A stretch of DNA of 64,000 nt from UKL13-2 sp043744255 (GCA_043744255.1 JAYTVA010000117.1:74859-138858); one strand, 5' to 3'; positions 8,979-16,854 are shown, counted from the first letter of the stretch. Program-made: numbers and translations. Notes: generated by a model not told the origin, from the letters alone.

Positions 8979-9078
8979 AACCGAATTTAGTGAAGCCTCT
9001 AGAATCATCGGTGATGGCAGGTTCGCATCGGTTTGAGCGACTGCGCTGTCGCGCACTTAACTCGATGAGGAGATACAA

Positions 9079-9453
9079 ATGAATATTTGTACACAGCGCT
9101 GGTGGTTTCGTGTCATTACGGTCGCGTGCTTCGCGATGTCAGCAAGCCTCGCCGCATCGGCACAGGCAGTTTCAAATCCCATAACGCTCGCCGATCAGGT
9201 GATGGCAGCAAAAACGAAGGCAGATCACGAAGCCCTTGCATCCGCCTTCGATAAGCAGGCCGAAGCCGACAAGTCCATGGCAGAACGACATCAGTCACTG
9301 GCAAAGGCGTACACAAGCGCGCCTTGGGCCAAGGGCAGCGGTGCCGCGATGGTCAAGCACTGCAAATCCCTCACGAAGGCGTACCGGGAATCGGCAAGCA
9401 GCAACACTGACATGGCCAAGATGCATCGTTCAGTGGCGGCGAAGTTACCGTAA
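9079..9453 (+). CDS. small secreted helical protein
   Basis: Protein of 124 residues with a Sec signal peptide (about 1-29, ending ASAQA). The mature part is predicted to be almost entirely alpha-helical and is rich in Ala, Lys, Ser, His and Met, with a single Cys (MVKHCKSL). It carries weak internal periodicity around HEALASAFDKQA, ERHQSLAKAY and MHRSVAAKL, resembling a short three-helix bundle. AGGAG precedes the ATG, and an FNR-like box lies about 107 nt upstream. I do not recognise the family. His/Met on one helix face could suggest metal or haem contact, but no motif proves it. Confidence 0.75.
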   Translation: MNICTQRWWFRVITVACFAMSASLAASAQAVSNPITLADQVMAAKTKADHEALASAFDKQAEADKSMAERHQSLAKAYTSAPWAKGSGAAMVKHCKSLTKAYRESASSNTDMAKMHRSVAAKLP

Positions 9454-9722
9454 CCAAGTTGTCGCGGTGCCGATTCAAAGTGCGTTTTCATAGCACAGGG
9501 GTCACGGCACGAACGGAGCGAGTTCACCTAATCAGTCTTGGCGACCTTCCCCAGTCGGAAGCGCTGAGAGTCTGCAATGTGCGTTTGCCTTTGTTTACTG
9601 TCATCGCACAACCAGCACGTTGCTTGGCCACAACGCCAGCGCTTGCCGCGCGATGAGTGGATCTGTTAGCCGCGTACGCCTGGTCGCGTTACCACCCGCA
9701 CGCACGCCACCGAATAGCCCTC

Positions 9723-10382
9723 ATGGATCCCACCTCAAGCGTTCAATTTTTCGACGCACAGTTCCAGCGCCAACTGCGTGATCACAGCTTCGACTTGAAT
9801 CCGTTCGAGGTCGCGGCCTTGCCGCACCTGCAGGGTCGCGTGCTCGATTTTGGCTGCGGTCTCGGCAATTTGGCCATCATTGCGGCCACACAAGGTTGCT
9901 CAGTGGTTGCAGTTGACGCAAGCCACGCCGCGATCAGTCGCCTGCGAGAGGTGGCGGTGGCACGCGCGTTGCCACTTGAGGCCAGCGAAGCCGATCTGCG
10001 CACCTACGAACTTACGGAACAGTTCGACACGATCATCTCGATCGGCTTGCTCATGTTTTTTGATTGCCCTACCGCGCGCCAGCAACTGACCAAACTTCAG
10101 GCGCATGTCCGCCCGGGCGGGATAGCGGTGGTAAATGTGATGACCGAAGGCAGTACGTATTTCGACATGTTCGACGCCAACGGCCATTGCCTGTTCGCGC
10201 GCGACGAGATGCGACGCCGCTTCGTGGGCTGGAACATGCTGCTAGAAGAGTACCAAGACTTTGCCGCGCCGAACGCGCGCATCAAGTCATTCGTGACGGT
10301 CATCGCACAAAAACCCCTTGCGAGCGCCGCTACGCCCCCACCCGGCGGCGCGTGTACCGCCACTGGCGCGCGGCAACCGTGA
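9723..10382 (+). CDS. class I SAM-dependent methyltransferase, TehB-like
   Basis: Soluble methyltransferase of 219 residues. It shows motif I VLDFGCGLGNLA, motif II VVAVDASHAAI, an acidic post-II region (EASEADLRTYEL) and motif IV FDTIISIGLLMFF, followed by RPGGIAVVNVMTEGSTYFDMF. The overall pattern resembles TehB/tellurite-type and related small methyltransferases. The C-terminal ~25 residues are Pro/Ala/Thr-rich and probably disordered. The start at 9723 (MDPTSSVQFFDAQF) begins the domain; an in-frame ATG at 9657 would add 22 residues without improving it. No clear ribosome site is seen at either position. No FNR-like box was found upstream. Confidence 0.82.
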   Translation: MDPTSSVQFFDAQFQRQLRDHSFDLNPFEVAALPHLQGRVLDFGCGLGNLAIIAATQGCSVVAVDASHAAISRLREVAVARALPLEASEADLRTYELTEQFDTIISIGLLMFFDCPTARQQLTKLQAHVRPGGIAVVNVMTEGSTYFDMFDANGHCLFARDEMRRRFVGWNMLLEEYQDFAAPNARIKSFVTVIAQKPLASAATPPPGGACTATGARQP

Positions 10383-10406
10383 CGACTCCCGCCCCGCACA
10401 CCTCTC

Positions 10407-10628
10407 TCACCAGAACGGGCTCTCCCTAATCGCTTTGCGTGGTCGGCCACGTTCAACATCCGCTTCCGCCACGCTCGCTACCCGCGCAGTCAATCCCAAA
10501 CACCCCGAGCCGAAGCCCGAACACTGCCACTCACTCGAACGCCCGTTGACTTGCCGGCACGCGACGCATTGGCGCACCACACCGAGCCCACGGCCTGCAA
10601 ACGGACCGATCACCGCTAATTGAAACAT
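10407..10628 (-). CDS. small Cys-containing hypothetical protein
   Basis: Putative 73-residue protein beginning MFQLAVIGPFAGRGLGVVRQ, with a CVAC pair and two further Cys. There is no known domain. Two observations support it as a gene: a good ribosome site (GAGGAG six bases before the ATG) and an FNR-like box of the commonest form (TTGCG-N4-ATCAA, correct orientation) 78 nt upstream. It converges on the methyltransferase with a 24-nt gap. The C-terminal part is Arg/Glu-rich. If the frame is not translated, the promoter could instead drive a small RNA. Confidence 0.45.
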   Translation of the reverse strand: MFQLAVIGPFAGRGLGVVRQCVACRQVNGRSSEWQCSGFGSGCLGLTARVASVAEADVERGRPRKAIRESPFW

Positions 10629-10699
10629 AGCAATCTCCTCTTCGACTCTTGCAGACAAACACAAGCACGTACAGACTGAGCCGGTATCCATGCGCTGTG

Positions 10700-10713
10700 T
10701 TGATCTACCGCAA
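10700..10713 (-). promoter_or_regulatory. FNR/DNR-like box of small gene
   Basis: Plus-strand TTGATCTACCGCAA, minus-strand TTGCG-N4-ATCAA. Its centre is 78 nt upstream of the small protein start at 10628, the same spacing as the usp at 3889. Confidence 0.55.
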
Positions 10714-10742
10714 ACTGCCATGAAATTTCGCAGCCAAACCCA

Positions 10743-10778
10743 GCTTCAAACGCAGCTTCAAACGCCGCTTCAAACGCG
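10743..10778. repeat. three tandem copies of a 12-mer
   Basis: Three perfect-phase copies of GCTTCAAACGC plus one variable base, between the divergent small gene and the Usp-hemerythrin gene and between their two FNR-like boxes. Could be a protein-binding array or simple slippage; no function is evident. Confidence 0.8.
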
Positions 10779-10830
10779 ATGCGCGTCGCGCCGGTTTTAG
10801 CTCGGAGGCACAGCATAAAGCGAGCCCACT

Positions 10831-10844
10831 TTGATATTCGTCAA
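10831..10844 (+). promoter_or_regulatory. FNR/DNR-like box of usp-hemerythrin gene
   Basis: TTGATATTCGTCAA, one substitution from TTGAT-N4-ATCAA. Its centre lies 40 nt before the ATG at 10878, which implies a very short leader; the upstream in-frame ATG at 10779 would place the box inside the gene and is rejected. Confidence 0.65.
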
Positions 10845-10877
10845 AGCGTCGCGACAGCGTCATGCGATTCTTGTCCC

Positions 10878-11951
10878 ATGTACCTACACTTTCTTGTTGC
10901 CTTGGACGACACCGAGCTCGCCATTACCACCGCCAGCCGCGCGCTGACGTTGGCAAAATCGGTTGGTGCGCGCGTGACGTTTTTCCATGCGGTGCCGGAC
11001 TGGGCGTCCACCGTGGATGGTGCGTTGTACCGCAACGCCTCACCGGAGGATTTCCACGAGCGTGCCAAGGGGCATGGCAACGCGATTTTGGCAAAAGCGG
11101 CGGTGGCCGCAGACGCGCTCGGGGTGATTTACCACACGGCGTTCACGCTTAGCGATCAACCGGCCGTGGCCATTCTCAATGCGGCGCATGAGCACCATTG
11201 CGATTTGATCTTCGTCTGTTCGCATGGACCGCGCGCCGGTATTCGCGGCTGGTTCCACCGCAGCCAAACGCAAGCGCTGGTGCGGCTCGCCGACCTGCCA
11301 GTACTGGTCGCGGCAGTAGAAAAGAACGAAGCGGACATCGACGCCAACCGTGCACAGGCGATCATTCGCAACGAACACCGCGCCATCGGTGCCGTGCTGC
11401 GCGGCATGCAGCGCGTGGCGCAAACCGCACAGGAACAAAGCGGCACACTGGAAGTCACGTTGATGTGGCGGATGATTGATTACCTGCGAGAATTTCCGGC
11501 GAAACTGCATCACCCCAAGGAGGAGTTGCATCTGTTCTCGCGCCTACGGGGACGCACGGCAGATCTCGACGCCACGCTTCACCAGCTTGAGTTGCAGCAC
11601 CGGCGCGAAGCGGGATTGGTCGATTCTGTCGCGCTGACGTTGCAGCGATACGGTGCCAATGAGCCGCGCGCACTGGCCGACATGATCGCCGCGATCGACC
11701 AATTGGCAGGCATGCAATGGGATCACATGCGCCAAGAAGAACAGGTGGTGCTGCCCGCCGCCTACGAGTTGCTCAGGGACGATGAGTGGCGCGAGATCGC
11801 AAACGCATTTGCCGCACATCGCGATCCGTTGGCCATGAATGGCGAGCCGCCGCTGGATCGCTTGTTCACGGATATTGCCAATCGGTTAGCGCGGGTGGAA
11901 TCTGGTGACACCACACTTGCAAGCAACGTGAAGCACGCGCAACAGGTTTGA
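10878..11951 (+). CDS. universal stress protein-hemerythrin fusion
   Basis: Cytosolic fusion of 357 residues. Residues about 1-150 form a Usp domain (MYLHFLVALDDTELAITTAS at the start, ICDL-type CDLIFVCSHGPRAGIRGWFH near the end, LPVLVAAVE terminal strand). Residues about 165-330 form a hemerythrin/HHE domain with the expected spaced His and Glu residues (RNEHRAIG, LHHPKEELHLF, LQHRREAG, WDHMRQEEQVVLPAA), which would hold a di-iron site. Hemerythrin-like domains sense or bind O2, NO or iron, so the fusion could couple oxygen or NO status to Usp nucleotide binding; this is inference. The start was set by the FNR-like box just upstream. It converges with the small gene ending at 12040. Confidence 0.9.
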   Translation: MYLHFLVALDDTELAITTASRALTLAKSVGARVTFFHAVPDWASTVDGALYRNASPEDFHERAKGHGNAILAKAAVAADALGVIYHTAFTLSDQPAVAILNAAHEHHCDLIFVCSHGPRAGIRGWFHRSQTQALVRLADLPVLVAAVEKNEADIDANRAQAIIRNEHRAIGAVLRGMQRVAQTAQEQSGTLEVTLMWRMIDYLREFPAKLHHPKEELHLFSRLRGRTADLDATLHQLELQHRREAGLVDSVALTLQRYGANEPRALADMIAAIDQLAGMQWDHMRQEEQVVLPAAYELLRDDEWREIANAFAAHRDPLAMNGEPPLDRLFTDIANRLARVESGDTTLASNVKHAQQV

Positions 11952-12039
11952 GGAATGCCCGATGAATCGCGCACCTCCAGCGTTTGCAGTCGGCGCGCGC
12001 CTCGGTCACTCGTGCGCGCGCGGCTAAGGCAACTCGGCA

Positions 12040-12318
12040 TTAGCGGGGCGATTGTTTGGGGACACCGTACTCCGGATACAGGGCTTTGAATTCTGCATGC
12101 CGCGAAAAAATTTCCTTCAACCTGCTGACCAGCGAAATCTGCCCGTACATGTTGGCCGCTTGCAGGCCATCGAGAAGATCGTGGATTTCCGCTTTTTCTG
12201 TTGGCGACAATTGCGGGCATGCGATGACCTCGCTGCGCAGCGACGCAATTGCCTGCGGTGTGTCGCGTTTCATGCTGGCGATTTTTTGCAGGCAGTGGTG
12301 GGTGGTTTGCCAGTTCAT
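12040..12318 (-). CDS. hypothetical protein
   Basis: Protein of 92 residues, predicted mostly helical and without signal peptide or membrane segment. It is charged and fairly Leu/Glu-rich (LSPTEKAEIHDLLDGLQAAN, SLVSRLKEIFSRHAEF) and ends in a Pro/Tyr-containing tail. It reads like a real protein but I recognise no family. There is no clear ribosome site before the ATG at 12318; Met at 12273 (MKRDTPQ) is an alternative start. It converges with the Usp-hemerythrin gene; a GC-rich inverted repeat near 11993-12022 lies between them without a T-tract. Confidence 0.55.
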   Translation of the reverse strand: MNWQTTHHCLQKIASMKRDTPQAIASLRSEVIACPQLSPTEKAEIHDLLDGLQAANMYGQISLVSRLKEIFSRHAEFKALYPEYGVPKQSPR

Positions 12319-12840
12319 GATAGGGGTTGGGGGGTGCTCATCTGGAGAGAAACGCCAGACTTAGCGTGGCTTTGTGTTCCTCTGAACACGCCAGCGCACT
12401 CTGGGTAATTTTTGCCGTAGCGGTCGAACGGCTCAGAGGCTACCGCACCTCTTCCGCCCAACCGGTTTTTCAAACTTGCACGTTGAACTTGAATTCCGGC
12501 TATTTCTGAACTGCCCACGACTTCTTCCCGCCAACTGCCAGCGTCGCTTTGCTCGCGTCCGCCGAGCGCCTCACTGCACGAATCGCCTTCGCAATCGCCG
12601 CGCGAATCTCCGGCTCGATGGGTGACTTCACTTTTCCGATTGATCGGCCAGTTTCAACAGTCTTTGCCACTTGTTTTCCTCAACACCGGTACAGGTCGTA
12701 TCGGTGCCAAACGCGACGAGCATTGGCGCCGTCGGTTACGCAGTGTCATATATAAACGAATCAACGACAAGCGCTCGGTATCGCTCGTAAGTTTTTATCG
12801 CGACCATGTAAGCGGCGCTCGATGACTCTGATCGCTACTG
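12319..12840. other. 522-bp region with only a weak gene candidate
   Basis: Between two leftward genes. Apart from a possible small gene at 12500-12670 (listed separately) I see no gene, RNA, repeat or FNR-like box. The stretch may hold remnants of decayed genes next to the toxin-antitoxin-like pair. Confidence 0.5.
12500..12670 (-). CDS. possible small basic protein
   Basis: A 56-residue frame starting with GTG behind GAGGAAAACAA. The product is basic and helical (IEPEIRAAIAKAIRAVRRSA) with a KKSWAVQK tail. Its amino-acid mix looks protein-like. A second frame over the same DNA contains WQRLLKLADQSEK followed by a stop, which could be the decayed end of another gene. No family recognised; may be a remnant. 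Confidence 0.3.
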   Translation of the reverse strand: MAKTVETGRSIGKVKSPIEPEIRAAIAKAIRAVRRSADASKATLAVGGKKSWAVQK

Positions 12841-13500
12841 TCAACGTCCGCCCGTAGAGTGAGATGGCGCGCCATGCTCCGTATCCACTAGCCTGCACGC
12901 AAGATTGATCGACGCGCGAATCCGCTTGAGATCGCCAACGTACCCGCCATCGTACCCACGACGCGCCTCCTCGGCACGCGCCCGCAAATCACTGCTGTTA
13001 AACACCGACAGCCGTGCAAGCGCCGCAATATCGGCTTGGTCATGTTCGGCATAGCGCGCCAATTTGGAAACAGCAATATCCAACGGCGAAAACAAACGAA
13101 CATCGAACTTGCGGCTATCCACACCATCTATCTTCAATTGCCACGAATCGTCGTGCGCGTCTTCATGAATCAAGCCGAATGTGTCGTTGTATTGATAATC
13201 GAAATACAACAAACGTGGAGCGCCATCGGCACCGAAGTAGGAGACTTCCAGCTTTTCCGGGAGCGCAATGCGATGTGAAAACGTCGCATCAATATCGCTA
13301 CTCACGCGTGCGCCTGTGTAGAAATATTGCGCGGCACCGCCAGCGATGTACATCGTGACGGGTGAGTTAGCTGGTTTGGCGGCGCGCTTGAGTACGGCAT
13401 TGATGCGTTTGACGACCTTGGCAAATGCTGCAAGGTAATGCGCGGACACACCATCTGCCATGTTGTTCGCGGTGATGACTTTGTTGCGCGGCAGCGTCAT
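12841..13500 (-). CDS. DUF6036-like nucleotidyltransferase (toxin-like partner)
   Basis: Protein of 219 residues with features of a minimal nucleotidyltransferase: a glycine motif (YIAGGAAQYFYTG) followed by SSDIDATF, providing the paired Asp residues of the catalytic hG[GS]..DxD signature. A later FDVRLFSPLDIAVSKLARY segment is the conserved region seen in DUF6036/AbiEii-like enzymes. The start overlaps the stop of the upstream HTH gene by 4 nt (ATGA), so the two are translationally coupled. Related pairs act as toxin-antitoxin or abortive-infection modules; that function is inferred from arrangement and motifs. No FNR-like box precedes the pair. Confidence 0.7.
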   Translation of the reverse strand: MTLPRNKVITANNMADGVSAHYLAAFAKVVKRINAVLKRAAKPANSPVTMYIAGGAAQYFYTGARVSSDIDATFSHRIALPEKLEVSYFGADGAPRLLYFDYQYNDTFGLIHEDAHDDSWQLKIDGVDSRKFDVRLFSPLDIAVSKLARYAEHDQADIAALARLSVFNSSDLRARAEEARRGYDGGYVGDLKRIRASINLACRLVDTEHGAPSHSTGGR

Positions 13501-14024
13501 GCACGCCGCCGTTTCGATGCGGGATGAGTCGCCGCCACCCTGACCGCGAGCGAAGGCAAAAAGCGGCTGGGGCGAACCGGGGTGGCATCGAGCCAGCGCT
13601 GGAATTCGGCAATGTGTGTCATGCCGGGATAGAGCGCGTCGGCCAGCGCGAGGAGTGGCATCCGCTTCGCAGGTTGTTCACCCGCCACCATCACCGCGAG
13701 CCCGGCCATGAAATAGCGCGACCCGGCTGCGAGCCACGCTACTAGATCGAGTTGCTCACTCGCGCAGAGTACGAGCAGTGCTTCTTCTTGATCGCGCCCG
13801 AAGCTTGTCGGCATAGTCTTTTGCGACGCTGGTTGGAGCGAAACCAGCATATCCACGGCACCGGCGAGCGCATTCAGCGTAGAAAAATCGCAACTCTCAC
13901 GCGTCGCTAATCGCGACAGCGTTTCGGCGGGAACGCCAGCGCGACGCGCCCATTCTTTTTTGGAAAGGGTTAGATGCGTCGCCCGCTGGTCGAGGGTGGT
14001 GAGCAGTTGGTTAAGAGTTGCCAT
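13497..14024 (-). CDS. HTH-domain protein (antitoxin-like), partner of nucleotidyltransferase
   Basis: Protein of 175 residues. The N-terminal third is an XRE/Cro-type helix-turn-helix (LTLSKKEWARRAGVPAETLSRL, then FSTLNALAGAVDMLV), and the rest is helical (EEALLVLCASEQLDLVAWLAAGSRYFMAGLAVMVAG) with a basic C-terminus (SKRRRA). It is the first gene of a two-gene operon with the DUF6036-like protein. This suggests an antitoxin or autoregulator. A palindromic AATTGACG/CGTCAATTA stretch (14041-14062) in the AT-rich region just upstream is a plausible operator. Confidence 0.7.
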   Translation of the reverse strand: MATLNQLLTTLDQRATHLTLSKKEWARRAGVPAETLSRLATRESCDFSTLNALAGAVDMLVSLQPASQKTMPTSFGRDQEEALLVLCASEQLDLVAWLAAGSRYFMAGLAVMVAGEQPAKRMPLLALADALYPGMTHIAEFQRWLDATPVRPSRFLPSLAVRVAATHPASKRRRA

Positions 14025-14040
14025 TTATCCATAATTTCAC

Positions 14041-14062
14041 AAATTGACGTTTACGTCAATTA
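14041..14062. promoter_or_regulatory. possible operator of the HTH/nucleotidyltransferase operon
   Basis: Inverted repeat AATTGACGT-TT-ACGTCAATT, nine-base arms around a two-base spacer, immediately upstream of the HTH gene start. Autoregulating HTH antitoxins usually bind such palindromes. The surrounding 60 bp are notably AT-rich. Confidence 0.55.
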
Positions 14063-14211
14063 TATAGAACTAAGTTCACGCAACGACTGCAATGGAGAAA
14101 TGGCAGTATCGCCCAGCATGCCAAAGTATGAAACACCAATAACGGCGGGCACTTTAAGGCATTTGCCGTCAGCAGCTTGACGGCAGTAGCGTCACCTCCA
14201 CTGCGCTTTTT

Positions 14212-14655
14212 CTACCGCACCACCAACACCGGAATCTTTGAATGCGCCAGCACCTTTTGCGTTTCGCTACCGAGCAATAGCGAGGCAACCGCCCGCCGCC
14301 CGTGCGAAGCCATGACGATCAGATCTGCTTTGGATTTCTTCGCGTGCGCGATGATGGCTTGATCGGGATAGTCACTGAAGACGTAGGCGGTTTCGACGGC
14401 AACGTCGGCATCGTCGGCTGCTTTGGTGATCTTGTTCAATAGCTTGGTGGCGGATTCGCCCGCGCGGCGTTTGTACTCAGCGGGCGTAGGCCAATCGAAG
14501 TACGTGCCCTCCGGGTAGTAAGGCGTTTTGTATTGCACTGCCGCGAAGAATCCGATCAGTTGCGCGCCTGAACTTTTGGCCAGCGCAACGCCAACTTTGA
14601 CTGCTTTGTCCGAGAGTTTGGTACCGTCGGTTGCGACCAGAATGCGTTTGAACAT
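14212..14655 (-). CDS. universal stress protein, UspA family
   Basis: Usp of 147 residues. It starts MFKRILVATDGTKLSDKAVK and ends with VMASHGRRAVASLLLGSETQKVLAHSKIPVLVVR, so both the first strand with its Asp and the nucleotide-binding loop are present. Compared with the usp at 3.5 kb it has an insert with YKTPYYPEGTYFDWPT after strand two. AAGGAGG precedes the ATG. An FNR-like box lies 66 nt upstream. A 7-bp stem-loop (14165-14184) without a U-tract follows the gene. Confidence 0.92.
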   Translation of the reverse strand: MFKRILVATDGTKLSDKAVKVGVALAKSSGAQLIGFFAAVQYKTPYYPEGTYFDWPTPAEYKRRAGESATKLLNKITKAADDADVAVETAYVFSDYPDQAIIAHAKKSKADLIVMASHGRRAVASLLLGSETQKVLAHSKIPVLVVR

Positions 14656-14714
14656 ATTGCCTCCTTGTTGATGGGGTCTACAGCTTCATCGTAGGCACGC
14701 GCGATTTTGCGGTG

Positions 14715-14728
14715 TTGATTTTGCGCAA
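14715..14728 (-). promoter_or_regulatory. FNR/DNR-like box of usp
   Basis: Plus-strand TTGATTTTGCGCAA; on the minus strand TTGCGCAAAATCAA, identical to the nap operon box at 29341. Its centre is 66 nt upstream of the usp start. Confidence 0.65.
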
Positions 14729-14752
14729 GCAGAGCCATGATTGGCGCGCCAC

Positions 14753-16177
14753 TTAAGCCAATTCGATCACTTGCCCGTAATCCGGCACCTCGGCCGGCCA
14801 GCCCAGCGACTCCTGAATGTGCAGGCGCATGGCATCCGCCGCAACCGGCTCGCCGTGCGTGACGAAGCACCGCGACGGCGCTTTGCTGGATTGACCAAGC
14901 CAATCGGTTATTTCGGTGTAGTCAGCGTGTGATGACAGACAATCGAGCGCGGCAACTTGTGCGCGAATCGGCACGTACTCGCCAAACATTTTTAGTTCCT
15001 TCTCACCTTCGACTAACCGCGCCCCTCTGGTGCCGGCGGCCTGAAAGCCAGCGAACAGAATGGTATTTTTCTCATCGGGCGCGAACTGGCGAATGTGATG
15101 CAACACCCGCCCACCCGTCGCCATCCCGCTCGCCGAGACGATCACCATCGGGCCTGCGCGCGTATTGAGCTGGCGCGACTCTTCCGGGGTATTGACGACG
15201 TGCACCATCTTGCACATTGCCTGATAGACCTCGTGCGAGAGCTTGTGCTCGCCGCCATAACGGGCGAACAATTGCGTGGCATCGGCGGCCATCGGGCTAT
15301 TCAAATAGATCGGCACGCCGGGAAGTTTTCGCGCTTGCCGAAGTTGGTAGAGGTAATAAAGAATGGTCTGCGCGCGCCCCACCGCGAACGCCGGGATCAC
15401 CACCACACCGCCACGTGCGAGCGTGGGCTCGATGATTTTCAACATCGCGGCAGCCGGATCAACGGCTTCATGGCGACGATTGCCGTAGGTGGATTCGACC
15501 ACCAGCCAATCGGTCGCGGTCGGCGGCATCGGTGGTTTCATTACCGCATCCTGCGGGCGGCCCACATCTCCAGAAAACATCAGCCGCCGATCACCAATTT
15601 GAAAACTCAGCCATGCCGAGCCGAGGATATGTCCGGCACGATGCCACTCGACCGAGAGCGCTGGTGTTGCTGGTGATCCTTCCGCCAGCGGCAGCACGTG
15701 GCCGAAATCTACTGGCTTTAATAGCCCGAGTGCATCTTTAGCATCCGCCAAGGTATAGAGCGGCAATGCGGGCGAGTGTTTAGAGAAGCCGTGGCGGTTG
15801 GCGTATTTGGCATCTTCTTCCTGCAAATGCGCCGCATCCGGCAACATGATCTCGCACAGCTCGCGCGTCGCGGGCGTGCAATACACCGGGCCACGATAAC
15901 CTTGCTTTGCCAGCAATGGCAGGCTGCCACTGTGGTCGATATGCGCGTGCGTGAGTACCACAGCATCCAACGTGGCCACATCGAACGGAAACGGTTCCCA
16001 GTTGCGCAGGCGTAGTTGTTTCAAGCCCTGAAACAATCCGCAATCGATCAGCACGCGCTTGCCACCAGCCGTGAGCAAATATTTTGAACCCGTGACGGTG
16101 CCGGTGCCGCCGAAAAATGCCAGTGAGACATCGCCGAAACCTTCCTTGCTGCTGCGCGAAACTTTGGTGGCGGTCAT
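14753..16177 (-). CDS. MBL-fold beta-CASP metallo-hydrolase (RNA-specificity domain)
   Basis: Protein of 474 residues. The metallo-beta-lactamase core carries GGTGTVTGSKYLL, LIDCGLFQG and the zinc motif HAHIDHSG; a beta-CASP segment contains ESTYGNRRHE and PAFAVGRAQTILYYL; the C-terminal RMMBL part has LDCLSSHADYTEI and FVTHGEP. This matches the CPSF73-like/YSH1-type bacterial family, usually annotated as RNA-processing exonuclease but with little experimental work in Proteobacteria. It lies 28 nt downstream of the hemerythrin gene and probably shares its FNR-like-controlled transcript. Cytosolic. Confidence 0.92.
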   Translation of the reverse strand: MTATKVSRSSKEGFGDVSLAFFGGTGTVTGSKYLLTAGGKRVLIDCGLFQGLKQLRLRNWEPFPFDVATLDAVVLTHAHIDHSGSLPLLAKQGYRGPVYCTPATRELCEIMLPDAAHLQEEDAKYANRHGFSKHSPALPLYTLADAKDALGLLKPVDFGHVLPLAEGSPATPALSVEWHRAGHILGSAWLSFQIGDRRLMFSGDVGRPQDAVMKPPMPPTATDWLVVESTYGNRRHEAVDPAAAMLKIIEPTLARGGVVVIPAFAVGRAQTILYYLYQLRQARKLPGVPIYLNSPMAADATQLFARYGGEHKLSHEVYQAMCKMVHVVNTPEESRQLNTRAGPMVIVSASGMATGGRVLHHIRQFAPDEKNTILFAGFQAAGTRGARLVEGEKELKMFGEYVPIRAQVAALDCLSSHADYTEITDWLGQSSKAPSRCFVTHGEPVAADAMRLHIQESLGWPAEVPDYGQVIELA

Positions 16178-16205
16178 CGTGTGCTTTCAGAATTCGTGGG
16201 AAATG

Positions 16206-16754
16206 CTAGTGACGCGCGGCACGCAGTCGGCGCTCGACAATCGCCAGCCCCATGTCGTGCATCGCCGCTTCATCAAAATACCGGCGTGCCAGCGGTAGCA
16301 CGCCCGCATCCTCGCGGCTCAGATGATGCCGGTTCGCGGTGACAAAGGTGCGTACTTCCGAGCGCACGTCGTGGTGGGCTCCGTGGCTCGTCGCCACCAG
16401 CGCGTCGCGCACATAGCGCCACAGGGTATCCAGCGCGCGATGGTCACTTTGCAGTGAGTCAATCAGTCTGCGCAGATCAAGTCGCTGAGCCGCGTCCACC
16501 TCCAGACTGCACAGGCGTGGGAAGAACACAGCCTCCTCATCAACGTGATGCTGTTGCGCGGCGTCCTCAAAAAAATCGACGATAGTTTCAACCCGCTCGC
16601 ACACATGCAAATCGGCATCACCGCGCTGGATGTCACCGACCAGCACCTCAAGCCGCGCGCAATGCTCACGAATATCGCTGTGGCATTGCCCAAAAAATGT
16701 CAGCGGCTCATTGCCATCGAAAACTGTACTCAGAGTTCCTCCACCATGCCTCAT
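16206..16754 (-). CDS. hemerythrin domain protein
   Basis: Protein of 182 residues with a hemerythrin/HHE fold: HSDIREHCARLEVLV, QQHHVDEEAVFFPRL, SDHRALDTLWRYV and NRHHLSREDAGVLPLARRYF supply the His and acidic residues expected for a di-iron centre. The start at 16754 (MRHGGGTLSTVF) was chosen because the longer frame to 16922 would cover an FNR-like box and codes for unlikely sequence. The following MBL gene is probably in the same operon. Possible roles are O2/NO/iron binding or iron-sulfur repair-like functions; undetermined. Confidence 0.85.
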   Translation of the reverse strand: MRHGGGTLSTVFDGNEPLTFFGQCHSDIREHCARLEVLVGDIQRGDADLHVCERVETIVDFFEDAAQQHHVDEEAVFFPRLCSLEVDAAQRLDLRRLIDSLQSDHRALDTLWRYVRDALVATSHGAHHDVRSEVRTFVTANRHHLSREDAGVLPLARRYFDEAAMHDMGLAIVERRLRAARH

Positions 16755-16840
16755 CGTGTCACCGTCTGTGCGAGAGCTGTACCCAAATCTGCAACGCGCC
16801 TCCCTGTTCATCCAGACTACGCAGCACACCAGCACCTGGT

Positions 16841-16854
16841 TTGATCTGCCGCAA
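16841..16854 (-). promoter_or_regulatory. FNR/DNR-like box of hemerythrin gene
   Basis: Plus-strand TTGATCTGCCGCAA, minus-strand TTGCG-N4-ATCAA, 93 nt upstream of the chosen ATG. Confidence 0.55.

Larger units (their letters stand above)
8399..9078. other. 680-bp intergenic region with two FNR-like boxes
   Basis: No convincing gene. The region separates the leftward EB_dh/cytochrome operon from the rightward secreted-protein gene and contains one FNR-like box near each end. Short open frames (for example 8445-8708 on the minus strand) lack a ribosome site and recognisable content. Confidence 0.6.

Noticed and set aside
11993..12022. GC-rich inverted repeat between convergent genes as bidirectional terminator
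   Set aside because: Alternating GC tract can pair in many ways and has no T-run; not convincing.
14165..14184. Stem-loop GCCGTCA/TGACGGC after the usp gene as intrinsic terminator
   Set aside because: Seven-base stem but no U-tract on either strand; may be a hairpin of another kind.
15095..15676. 193-codon open frame on the plus strand
   Set aside because: Antisense to the MBL-fold hydrolase.
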